A stretch of 30,077 bases of DNA from DASZXJ01 sp035545895 (GTDB lineage: Bacteria; Planctomycetota; Phycisphaerae; Tepidisphaerales; Tepidisphaeraceae), in NCBI GenBank assembly GCA_035545895.1, contig DASZXJ010000197.1, positions 1 to 30,077 of the forward strand, written 5' to 3'. Below, in pieces: positions 23,263-30,019 of this stretch. The notes beneath the pieces were generated by a model that had not been told where the DNA came from, made no database searches, and worked only from the letters and a program-made list of their open reading frames with translations. Both the position numbers and the translations under genes were made by a program. The first letter of the stretch is position 1. Each line of letters starts with the position of its first letter.

Positions 23263-23268
23263 CTCCTT
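23263..23268 (-). promoter_or_regulatory. Shine-Dalgarno that sets the RTX gene start
   Basis: AAGGAG on the minus strand, 7 bp upstream of the GTG at 23255, is the strongest ribosome-binding site in this part of the window and favours the GTG over the ATG at 23285. Confidence 0.7.
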
Positions 23269-23506
23269 GGGGTGAACCCACTCACAACGGAAGCCTAGCT
23301 TACACGCAGCGGACGGAAATGGAAAACGCCTCGATTCCATGCAACAGGAATGTTGTCGAAGGTATTTTCCACCTATATGTTGTAACACGAACCTGCATTA
23401 TTTCGTGGAATATTCGAGCCGGGAAGTCGGAAGGAAATTTGCGCTATCGCCTCGGCGATTGGTGCGTAATCGATCAGATCGATGACCGCGCCCGTGTTCT
23501 GTTCAT

Positions 23507-23548
23507 TCCAAAATCCGCAATCCAAACTCCAAAATCCGCAATCCCAAA
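23507..23548. repeat. Two 21-bp direct repeats in the gap between the RTX and hpf-like genes
   Basis: Two tandem units starting TCCAAAATCCGCAATCC (23507-23527 and 23528-23548) match at about 18 of 21 positions and end right at the hpf-like stop. The rest of the gap from 23256 to 23506 shows no gene, RNA or clear promoter. Confidence 0.65.
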
Positions 23549-23854
23549 TCATTTTCTCCTGCCCAGCCGCCGTCCCACCGTCTGCTTCACTCGCTCGGCG
23601 GCCAGGGAGATCGCGGCGTAGCTGTCGGCGCCGGTTTCTTCGATGACGACGTCTGCGCTGCCGCGCAAGCCGACGATGATCCGCACCTGCATGTCCTCGC
23701 CGCCGCGCGGGCCGTTGATGTCCCGCACGCTCACCCGCAGCGACCGCACCTGCCCTTCATGCTGGTTCAACGCATGATGCAGCCGCTCGCGAATGTGCTC
23801 GTCCAACGCCGCCGAACGTATGCCGGTAATCGTCAATATCTGCGTGTCGTTCAT
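23549..23854 (-). CDS. HPF/RaiA-like ribosome-associated protein (short form)
   Basis: This 101-residue protein fits the short hibernation-promoting-factor/RaiA fold: MNDTQILTITGIRSAALDEH (first strand and helix), RSLRVSVRDINGPRGGEDMQ, then VVIEETGADSYAAISLAAER and a basic tail, VGRRLGRRK. Family members bind the 30S decoding region to inactivate or protect ribosomes in stress. The long-form C-terminal dimerisation domain is absent. The ATG at 23854 was chosen because AAAGGCGG lies just upstream and residues before it are not conserved. It is more diverged than typical HPF, so functional equivalence is likely but not certain. Confidence 0.75.
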   Translation of the reverse strand: MNDTQILTITGIRSAALDEHIRERLHHALNQHEGQVRSLRVSVRDINGPRGGEDMQVRIIVGLRGSADVVIEETGADSYAAISLAAERVKQTVGRRLGRRK

Positions 23855-23972
23855 AGCCGCCTTTCGGTTAACTACCCGAAGCAGTCGGCTATGGAGCGGA
23901 AGTTGCACCGGCTATGAACGGGAGGTTTGTTTATAACGGTGAAGAATCAGGTTGGCGAAGAGTTGGCGAATG

Positions 23973-23995
23973 GAAAGGGCACGCATGTGCCTTTC
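23973..23995 (-). terminator. Hairpin downstream of the Cys-rich/rSAM operon
   Basis: GAAAGGGCAC-GCAT-GTGCCTTTC pairs almost perfectly, with one bulged G, 9 bp past the stop of the gene ending at 24005. It lacks a U-run on the minus strand. Its position suits a transcription end or 3' stabiliser for the leftward operon. The rest of the 23855-24004 gap shows nothing recognisable. Confidence 0.4.
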
Positions 23996-24004
23996 ATGGG
24001 CATC

Positions 24005-24226
24005 TTATGGCTCGTAATCTTCTAAGGAATCCACTGCATCAGCAATAGCATTCATAAATGATTCTTCGGCTTCATTAGGGCCAGTTGCGATCCATCCTTG
24101 CCCATCATGTTGCAAAAGAACTTTGGTGTTTTCGTCAATATAATTTCGACTGTCCCGTCGCACGGTGGCAGGAAACGAATGAATGATCCCTGAAGCCTGA
24201 TCAGATGTTAATCTAATTAGAAACAT
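24005..24226 (-). CDS. Small uncharacterised protein, last gene of the rSAM operon
   Basis: I do not recognise this 73-residue protein. It starts MFLIRLTSDQASGIIHSFPA, has a central polar part (RRDSRNYIDENTKVLLQHDG) and an acidic C-terminus (ADAVDSLEDYEP). No signal peptide, membrane helix or cysteine is present. A GGGCGG motif precedes the ATG. It follows the Cys-rich gene by 33 bp on the same strand and shares the lower GC of the operon, so it probably belongs to it. Possible roles as an immunity-like, regulatory or accessory protein are only guesses. Confidence 0.6.
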   Translation of the reverse strand: MFLIRLTSDQASGIIHSFPATVRRDSRNYIDENTKVLLQHDGQGWIATGPNEAEESFMNAIADAVDSLEDYEP

Positions 24227-24259
24227 AGAGCCGCCCTGAATTACGTTGCGTTAGGTGTA

Positions 24260-24973
24260 TTAGTGGCCATATGCATCATTAGGAGTATGCCCGGCTCTAC
24301 AAGCTTCGTCAACGTCGAATATCGGCCTGCATGCTTCGTCAGTAGGCGATTGGTCGCAGGCGGCGTCTGGACCGTGTGCACCACAGGCGCCATCGGGGTT
24401 GATCATGCCATCGCCAATTGTATTACAGTGCTCGTCAGGACAGAGGGGTCTGGTTTGAAACCAACACGTTGCGTCTACATCCTGGGTAGTGCAGTCAGCG
24501 TCCGTATTTCCTGCTACGCATGAATTGTCAGGATCAGCAAATCCGTCACACGCGCTATCAGCATTCATCACTCCCAAAGAATTAGTTGTACCGCACGTTT
24601 GGTCAACAACATGGAGTGGATTTCCTGGACTTCCATCGCCACAGGCACCGTCCGGATTATTGGCTGAGCATGATTGATCCAGGTCAATGACTCCAGGCTG
24701 CCGCTCGCAACTCTGGTCTATGTTAGTGGCCGTACATGCATAATCTCCGTCACCACTCATGCCACATGTTTGGTCTGGAACATCCGGTATCGTACCACAA
24801 TATTGATCTACGACATCCAGAGCCCCCGAACAACCCTCGTCATTTGGGTCGCCGGCGAGTGCCGGAAAAGAATCGACTAGAGTTAGACCGAAAATCCAAC
24901 CGCCGACTTTACGCAAAAATTGGCGTCGATTTTCTGATTTTTCACCTTTTTGCTTTTCATTATTTGCGTCCAT
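24260..24973 (-). CDS. Tat-signal Cys-rich protein with 17 D-x-x-C repeats; probable rSAM substrate
   Basis: This 237-residue protein starts with a twin-arginine signal: NRRQFLRKV (Arg16-Arg17), a hydrophobic stretch and an ALA-GD cleavage site near residue 40. The mature region of about 197 residues contains 18 cysteines, 17 of them in D-x-x-C motifs (DEGC, DQYC, DQTC, DYAC, DQSC, DGAC, DSAC, DNSC, DADC, DATC, DEHC, DAAC, DEAC and repeats), usually preceded by V, P, I, L, A or T. Spacing is irregular, about 9-16 residues. The chain is Asp/Gly/Pro-rich with almost no hydrophobic core, unlike a normal globular protein. AAGGAG lies upstream of the ATG. Radical SAM and RRE-like genes stand in the same operon, so I infer that it is a multi-site modified substrate. 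Metal binding or disulfide-rich structure are alternatives. Confidence 0.8.
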   Translation of the reverse strand: MDANNEKQKGEKSENRRQFLRKVGGWIFGLTLVDSFPALAGDPNDEGCSGALDVVDQYCGTIPDVPDQTCGMSGDGDYACTATNIDQSCERQPGVIDLDQSCSANNPDGACGDGSPGNPLHVVDQTCGTTNSLGVMNADSACDGFADPDNSCVAGNTDADCTTQDVDATCWFQTRPLCPDEHCNTIGDGMINPDGACGAHGPDAACDQSPTDEACRPIFDVDEACRAGHTPNDAYGH

Positions 24974-25002
24974 ACATACTGCTCCTTCGCAATTAGATTC
25001 AG

Positions 25003-25785
25003 CTAACCGCCCGTTTTTAAATTTGGATTTGTTGATGGCCTTGTCGGCGCGGGAATTCCGAGTTGACGCCCCATTTTATCTAAGTCAGCCTCACGCTGCT
25101 TGAGTTCGATAGGAGTAAACTGCATAAGGTATTTACTAGCTGCGGTTAAGTGTGAACGAGTTACGGGTTCGTTCTTAGCAGCTTCGACAACATTTTCAGG
25201 AAGATTAGACGAAACAATGATTTCGTCGCGTTTCGCAGTAATCACTGCCCTATTGCTAGCGAGAACCTTGCTCAAGGAATCGATGTTTTCGATATGAGCG
25301 CCTTTAAGTTGTGTTACGCTTTCCCCCGCAATAGCCCATGTATTTTTAAAATCCGCAGAATTTACATCTAACGTTCGCTTCAATAACTGTGATTGGATAG
25401 AGTCTGAAAACATTTCAGACAAAGTTAGCAATTCCTGAAGGGTTTGAATCTTAAAGAACGCTCCACGCTGGGCTAATTGTTGCTCGTCAGGAAGCGATCG
25501 AAGGTAACTTAATGCATTCTTGAAATTCGGGAGATGCTTTTTGTTGTCCTCTTCTGCAAGGCCTTTTACCAAAACCGCGTTGGATAGCGATGGGTCAAGC
25601 CTATAAGCTCGGTTACGAAGCAAAACGACTTGGTCCTTCAAGTCAAAATACTTCATCAGTTGAATTTGACGCTCCTCGTCAGATGGTTGTGAGGTTGATG
25701 TTGTGGGACCGGCCGCGATAACGGTCGACACAATAGCAGTCGATACTACTGCGAACAAAACTCGGCGAGAAACATCTAACAACAT
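25003..25785 (-). CDS. Secreted helical protein of unknown function in the rSAM operon
   Basis: This 260-residue protein has a Sec-type signal peptide (LLDVSRRVLFAVVSTAIVST then VIAAG). The mature part is largely helical and polar (RQIQLMKYFDLKDQVVLLRN, KIQTLQELLTLSEMFSDS, ASNRAVITAKRDEIIVSSNL) and ends in a Pro/Thr-rich tail. The ATG at 25785 is favoured by GGAGG 4 bp upstream; an ATG at 25818 overlaps the rSAM stop. No catalytic motif or cysteine pattern is seen. It lies between the maturase and the Cys-rich gene, so a periplasmic or surface partner of the exported Cys-rich protein is plausible but unproven. Confidence 0.72.
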   Translation of the reverse strand: MLLDVSRRVLFAVVSTAIVSTVIAAGPTTSTSQPSDEERQIQLMKYFDLKDQVVLLRNRAYRLDPSLSNAVLVKGLAEEDNKKHLPNFKNALSYLRSLPDEQQLAQRGAFFKIQTLQELLTLSEMFSDSIQSQLLKRTLDVNSADFKNTWAIAGESVTQLKGAHIENIDSLSKVLASNRAVITAKRDEIIVSSNLPENVVEAAKNEPVTRSHLTAASKYLMQFTPIELKQREADLDKMGRQLGIPAPTRPSTNPNLKTGG

Positions 25786-25811
25786 AGAACCTCCATATGT
25801 TTCCATACATT

Positions 25812-27107
25812 TTAGCATGAACAGCCTTTCGGTTGTGCCGGTGACGCATCCAGCACCCTAAGCGAGATAGGCTTCTTTTTTCCGACCGTTAATTCCCAGC
25901 GAAAATTATCCATTACAGCCGCGTCTTCCTTGAAGCGGTCTGGGAAACGCTTATGCAACTGGGATCGCAACCAGATTGCACGCTCAACGGAGTGACGACG
26001 TCTATTACATTCTCGATCCGTGGGATCAGCGATATGTCCGTCGATGGTCGACAAAAGCCAGGCACAGCCGCCGCCGCAGTAATCTCGAATCCAGCAGTCA
26101 TGGCAATTCTCTGTGGCATGGCCATTAACTTTCTTGTAATAAGCCATTGTCTTTTCGTGATCCAATCCGCTGAATACGTTCCCAATCAGAAAGGCATCCA
26201 TGCCTTCATATCGGTGACAAGGGAAGAGGTTTCCCTTGTTGTCCACAACGACCGTATTTCGGCCGATGCCGCAGGTAATGCCAAGCGTAGTACGAGGCTC
26301 CAGCTTTTGAACAGTCTTATTGAATTGGGTCCCCAAAAATGGGCCGAGTCGCTCGCCACGCGACAGTTGCTCGAGACAATCGGCCATGGTTTTGTCCGCG
26401 ATCAGACTCATTTCATCGGCCTGGTCTTCTGTGAGTGCGGATGGAGAAGGATCACCATGGGATAACGGTTCAATCGGCCCAACGCCTATGGTTGTAAAGC
26501 CTAACGATTCAAGATATTTACCGACGGCGGCCGAATCATGAAACTTATTCGTAAGATTGGCTCGCACTTTAGGAGCCGGTAATCCGTGCAGCTTATATTG
26601 TTCGTTGGCGTAGCGAGCATTGGCAACGATCGTGTCATAACAATCATGCTTGTCTAATGACGGCCGCTGATAATTATGCATTTCTCGCCAGCCATCAATG
26701 CTGATAAAGAGAAGAAACTTTTCTTTGACAAGGAAATCGACAATGTCCTTTGTCAGCAACGTGCCGTTGGTGATGAGTTCAAATAAGAACTTCTTTCGTC
26801 CCAGCTTTTCAACCTCGCGGCCATATTCGACGACCTGCTTTAGAACCGGATAATTCAGTAGCGGCTCTCCGCCGAAAAAGGTGACCTGTAAATCAGGGCG
26901 AGAGCCGGATCGCCAGACGAGATAATCGACAGATTGCCTGGCGACATTCCACGGCATTAACGTTCCTTTTGAGTTAGAATCGTTACGCCAAGCATAGCAA
27001 TAGCGGCAGCCTAAGTTGCAAGATTGCGCCATCAGAAGCTGAATTCTTCTGGGCGGGTGTTTCCATAAGCGCTTCCAGCGCCTCGGTCTGCTCTTCAAGA
27101 TTGACAT
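25812..27107 (-). CDS. Radical SAM/SPASM peptide or protein maturase
   Basis: This 431-residue enzyme has the radical SAM cluster motif CNLGCRYCY (Cys30, Cys34, Cys37), GGEP at 79-82 (SAM binding) and LITNGTLLTKDIVDFL. The C-terminal SPASM domain, for auxiliary Fe-S clusters, is rich in Cys: TCGIGRNTVVVDNKGNLFPC, ENCHDCWIRDYCGGGCAWLL and ECNRRRHSVERAIWL. It ends in CSC. This layout is that of sulfatase-maturase, SCIFF-maturase and QhpD-like enzymes that modify Cys, Ser or Asp side chains. The ATG at 27107 lacks a ribosome-binding site and lies 125 bp inside the RRE-like gene in another frame. A later ATG would cut off the first barrel strand. The frame relation suggests a split RRE-rSAM fusion. 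Confidence 0.9.
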   Translation of the reverse strand: MSILKSRPRRWKRLWKHPPRRIQLLMAQSCNLGCRYCYAWRNDSNSKGTLMPWNVARQSVDYLVWRSGSRPDLQVTFFGGEPLLNYPVLKQVVEYGREVEKLGRKKFLFELITNGTLLTKDIVDFLVKEKFLLFISIDGWREMHNYQRPSLDKHDCYDTIVANARYANEQYKLHGLPAPKVRANLTNKFHDSAAVGKYLESLGFTTIGVGPIEPLSHGDPSPSALTEDQADEMSLIADKTMADCLEQLSRGERLGPFLGTQFNKTVQKLEPRTTLGITCGIGRNTVVVDNKGNLFPCHRYEGMDAFLIGNVFSGLDHEKTMAYYKKVNGHATENCHDCWIRDYCGGGCAWLLSTIDGHIADPTDRECNRRRHSVERAIWLRSQLHKRFPDRFKEDAAVMDNFRWELTVGKKKPISLRVLDASPAQPKGCSC

Positions 27108-27417
27108 TCTTAAAGCGGAAAAACCCTCTGCGTTTTAAGGAGGAGATCGGCTCAACTAATTCCTGCAAATCAATCCCTTGATAGTGATTGCTGAGTCTTT
27201 GAACTAGCTCGGCGATGGGAAGCGATTGATGGCCGTGTAATATCGCGAATGCCAACTCACTGACTTCAAGAGTTGTTCCTGTCGAGCGGTCAAATAGCAA
27301 TCTTTGTCCGTTGAACTCGAATGTGTGGTAGGAACGTCGGTCTATGCGTTCCATTAGATTAGAAAATGCGATAACAGAATCGGAAGTGCTTGGAAGCGTC
27401 TCAATCGATGGGGGCAT
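26983..27417 (-). CDS. PqqD/RRE-like peptide-recognition protein
   Basis: This 144-residue protein resembles PqqD-type RiPP recognition elements, which bind leader peptides for radical SAM enzymes. Residues about 29-99 carry the pattern YHTFEFNGQRLLFDRSTGTT, LEVSELAFAILHGHQSLPIA, ELVQRLSNHY and SLKRRGFFRF, similar to the N-terminal domain of SCIFF-type maturases. The last about 40 residues overlap the start of the rSAM gene and look unconstrained after about LMETPAQKN. The ATG at 27417 is preceded by GGAGAG; a TTG four codons earlier is less likely. In relatives this domain is often fused to the maturase, so a frameshift is possible. Confidence 0.75.
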   Translation of the reverse strand: MPPSIETLPSTSDSVIAFSNLMERIDRRSYHTFEFNGQRLLFDRSTGTTLEVSELAFAILHGHQSLPIAELVQRLSNHYQGIDLQELVEPISSLKRRGFFRFKNVNLEEQTEALEALMETPAQKNSASDGAILQLRLPLLLCLA

Positions 27418-27442
27418 ATGACTCTCCAAAATGCGTCGAGGA

Positions 27443-29236
27443 TTATCGTATTTGGGGTCTTACGGTTGCCGAGCCGCGTTGTAGCTTTACGATCCTTGCT
27501 CGATCGAGCGCAGCAGTCATGTATTGTGAAATTTTGTCATCTCCATACAGTTTCGCGTAAGCGGCGCTGGCTTCTTGCGCCTCATCTGAACGTCCAAGTT
27601 CTAATAACGCGTTGAAGCGCAATTTGCAGGCGTCACGACAATATTGATAGTTTCGATCTTTCGAAGTGATTTCGAGATGGGTTAGAGCTTCTGGATAGCG
27701 ACGTAATCCGGACAAAACCATACCCGATGCCCAATGGAATACCTGACTCTCGCCTTTGTCCATCTTTGATGGGTCAAGTGTTTGTAGAAGGGCCCAAGCC
27801 CGTGGATACTGACGCTGCTTATAAAGACATTCAGCGGCACCAATTTTCACATGTATGAGGGGTTTTAGAAGCGATTTATCATTCGGCGGGAGCCATTGCG
27901 CGTAATTCGTATAGATAGTGAGAAGAGTATCGGTGGCATCTTTGTCGCCAGCATTGATAAGCGGCCAAAGCACGCTCTTATAACCACCCATGTGGTCCTT
28001 CATTCCTCGAAGAACAACTACCGCTTGCGGCGAGTGGCCGTAATCCTTCAATTCTTCTTCGAATCGTTTTGCGGCTGCTGCGTAAAACAATGAAATAGTT
28101 GACCGATTCAGCTCAATTGATCGGAATTGGAACGCATGTGCAATCTGAAGCAACACGAGGCTCGGCAATTTTGTTCGTTCGAGTATTGATTTAAGGTGAA
28201 CCTGCTCGGCATGAGCAACAGGCAATTGAGCCTTGAATGTTTTTTGAGCGTCGTTTAGCCAACTGACGATCTCTTGATCTCGCTCAGATACGATCGATGC
28301 GATGACCAACGGGTCATCCAAAGCAAGTGTTTCGAGATTAGCAATATCACCGTCAGGTTTGGCGAGTTTGTCAACTTCAGCTGAATTAGCATCTTTGTCA
28401 TCGGCCTGCTCGGAAAGGAGATTTTCGGACAGTTGGCCCAAAGTAACACGCTGACCAGCGAGTTGCATATCTCCGTGATCCCAGTGTTCAGCCGATATAT
28501 CTGGAATTTCATCCTTCCGCTGTAAACCCAACATAAGATCGACCAAGAGGGCATTTGCCGGACCAGTTAAACCATTCTCTGCCCTGATAGCACGAGCAAT
28601 GCCCTCAATGGCCTCAAACAAATGTACATCCTTAGTTTTAGGAACATTATACGCGTTTATAAAGGCTTGTTTGGCCTCGCTTGGATCACCCGCCAAGAGC
28701 AAAAGATCACCAAGTGCCATCAGTTCCTTAAACGTGGTCGACCCTTTTAGCTGCTGAATCGATTGATCATAACGATGCGAATCTATTGAGACAGAACCCA
28801 AGAGATTCGCCGTTGGTCCATTTTTCGGTAGTGTTGATGGGATCGACGAACGATTTAATGCGCCGCTCTTTTGCTCCTCGATAAAGCGGCTTCCTGCGGA
28901 TGGGTCGCTTTTGCCTTTAGCCTTCGTTAGAGCTACTGAAATAAGCTTTACCGCATCGCTGGTTCGTTTTAGAGGAACGATATTGTAATAGCTCTTTGCC
29001 TCAACCAAGGCTTGCTCATAATTCCCCTGAGCAAGCAAGGATTCAACGAGAGCCTTTTGTTCGGTATCGCTTTGGGCGATGGGCAGCGGTGAAGAAGCTG
29101 GACGGGCCGGAGTTTCAACAGGTGTAATTGATTGAGGCGGAACTTGTCTATGCCGGAATAAGAAGGAAATCGCTATTAAAATGCCTACAGCAGCCGCAAC
29201 CGCACCCCATTTTATCCATCCTTGGCGCACTTCCAT
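27443..29236 (-). CDS. Membrane-anchored TPR-like protein, first gene of the rSAM operon
   Basis: This 597-residue protein has one N-terminal transmembrane anchor (about residues 9-27, WGAVAAAVGILIAISFLF), a Pro/Ser/Thr-rich linker and a long alpha-helical body. TPR-like helical pairs are visible: ALVESLLAQGNYEQALVEAK near the start, FKELMALGDLLLLAGDPSEA in the middle, and IGAAECLYKQRQYPRAWALL, PEALTHLEITSK and FNALLELGRSDEAQEASAAY near the end. It is probably a scaffold facing the periplasm. AGGAG lies 5 bp before the ATG, inside a 12-bp palindrome. It ends 25 bp before the RRE gene, so it probably belongs to the same operon, where it may dock the maturase or export machinery (inference). 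Confidence 0.8.
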   Translation of the reverse strand: MEVRQGWIKWGAVAAAVGILIAISFLFRHRQVPPQSITPVETPARPASSPLPIAQSDTEQKALVESLLAQGNYEQALVEAKSYYNIVPLKRTSDAVKLISVALTKAKGKSDPSAGSRFIEEQKSGALNRSSIPSTLPKNGPTANLLGSVSIDSHRYDQSIQQLKGSTTFKELMALGDLLLLAGDPSEAKQAFINAYNVPKTKDVHLFEAIEGIARAIRAENGLTGPANALLVDLMLGLQRKDEIPDISAEHWDHGDMQLAGQRVTLGQLSENLLSEQADDKDANSAEVDKLAKPDGDIANLETLALDDPLVIASIVSERDQEIVSWLNDAQKTFKAQLPVAHAEQVHLKSILERTKLPSLVLLQIAHAFQFRSIELNRSTISLFYAAAAKRFEEELKDYGHSPQAVVVLRGMKDHMGGYKSVLWPLINAGDKDATDTLLTIYTNYAQWLPPNDKSLLKPLIHVKIGAAECLYKQRQYPRAWALLQTLDPSKMDKGESQVFHWASGMVLSGLRRYPEALTHLEITSKDRNYQYCRDACKLRFNALLELGRSDEAQEASAAYAKLYGDDKISQYMTAALDRARIVKLQRGSATVRPQIR

Positions 29237-29243
29237 GGCTGCT

Positions 29244-29255
29244 CCTCATATGAGG
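29244..29255. promoter_or_regulatory. Palindrome overlapping the ribosome-binding site of the TPR gene
   Basis: CCTCATATGAGG is a perfect 12-bp palindrome that covers part of the AGGAG Shine-Dalgarno (minus strand) of the gene starting at 29236. It could be an operator or a weak RNA switch; there is no further support. Confidence 0.3.
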
Positions 29256-29314
29256 TACAACTTTTGGATTCAACGCAACGGATCAAAAACCATTAATCGA
29301 TCGTCTACACGTTA

Positions 29315-29343
29315 AATTTATCAGAGCCAAGATAAATACACAA
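29315..29343 (-). promoter_or_regulatory. Candidate promoter of the rSAM/Cys-rich operon
   Basis: On the minus strand TTGTGT (29343-29338), a 17-bp spacer and TAAATT (29320-29315) lie in an AT-rich stretch. Transcription would start near 29308, giving a leader of about 70 bases before the ATG at 29236. It is the best sigma-70-like match upstream of this operon. Confidence 0.4.
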
Positions 29344-29504
29344 GTGTTTTTAATTTTTACATTCCTTGCGCTCGGCAACAGACGATGTTCGCTCGGCCTT
29401 GTCGTTGGTTTGTAAATGCGCACCAGAGTTTACGCATCTTTCCAAACCTATCTTGTCCGTCCTGCAACCTCTTCAAGGACCATCTCCCGAGCGCGATGCA
29501 CCTG

Positions 29505-29672
29505 TAGGCTTGCCCAGAGACAGTTCAGGCTTGCCTGCATGGCGGACAGGCGTGCCCAGAGGACCTAAAGGCTTGCCTCCGTTGCGTCAAGTCTTGCCTT
29601 GAGAACCTAAAGGCAAACCTTGAGGACCTTCAGGCTTGCCTGAACCGCGTCAAGGCAAGCCTTGCAACCTCC
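29505..29672. repeat. Array of eight 21-bp-period repeats
   Basis: A conserved 10-mer (consensus MAGGCTTGCC) recurs at 29505, 29526, 29547, 29568, 29589, 29610, 29631 and 29652, exactly 21 bp apart. The other 11 bases vary but include shared words such as GAGGACCT and GCGTCAAG, some recurring every 63 bp. The units at 29610 and 29652 carry the 10-mer in inverted sense (AGGCAAACC, AGGCAAGCC). Positions 29632-29641 and 29653-29662 form a perfect 10-bp stem. The period equals seven codons, and the forward frame reads GLPRDSSGLPAWRTGVPRGP before a stop at about 29602, so a decayed heptapeptide-repeat gene is one reading. The 29345-29504 stretch before it shows no clear gene. Confidence 0.75.
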
Positions 29673-30019
29673 ACCGATGCCAATAACACTTTTATACGCG
29701 TTGCGTCGGTGAGCAAGTTCCCTGTTGCAAATCACACTCGACTGATGACTTGCGCTCAAATGTGGGGTAGTCCATTGCAATGGCGGGGCGGATGGCGAAG
29801 ATGTCCATAGTGCGGCACAAGTGTGACCCGAAGCTGGGAATTGTATAATCTGCGTTCGCCGGGACATAAAACGGGGACGGAGTCCATTATCTGCCTGCGA
29901 GTTATGCCAAGTTTCATTTTGATGGCAAAGTTGATATGCCCCGCAGCGGGCGACTTCGTGAAAATGCGGGCGGAGTCGGGGTTCGATTTCTTGACAGCGC
30001 CTTTCCACCCGATCAGCCG
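29673..30019. other. Stretch with no convincing gene
   Basis: No family is recognised here. A long minus-strand frame covers it but is rich in His, Arg, Ser and Cys and looks non-coding. In another minus frame, 29808-29692 encodes 38 residues starting MDIFAIRPAIAMDYPTFERK, which looks somewhat more protein-like but has no other support. No tRNA, rRNA or promoter was seen. Confidence 0.4.

Noticed and set aside
29505..29672. CRISPR array
   Set aside because: The period is only 21 bp, the conserved part is about 10 bp, some units are inverted and no cas gene is visible, so it does not fit any CRISPR pattern.
29692..29808. 38-codon minus-strand frame starting MDIFAIRPAIAMDY
   Set aside because: Slightly protein-like, but no ribosome-binding site, neighbour or family evidence; kept only as a note in the non-coding entry.
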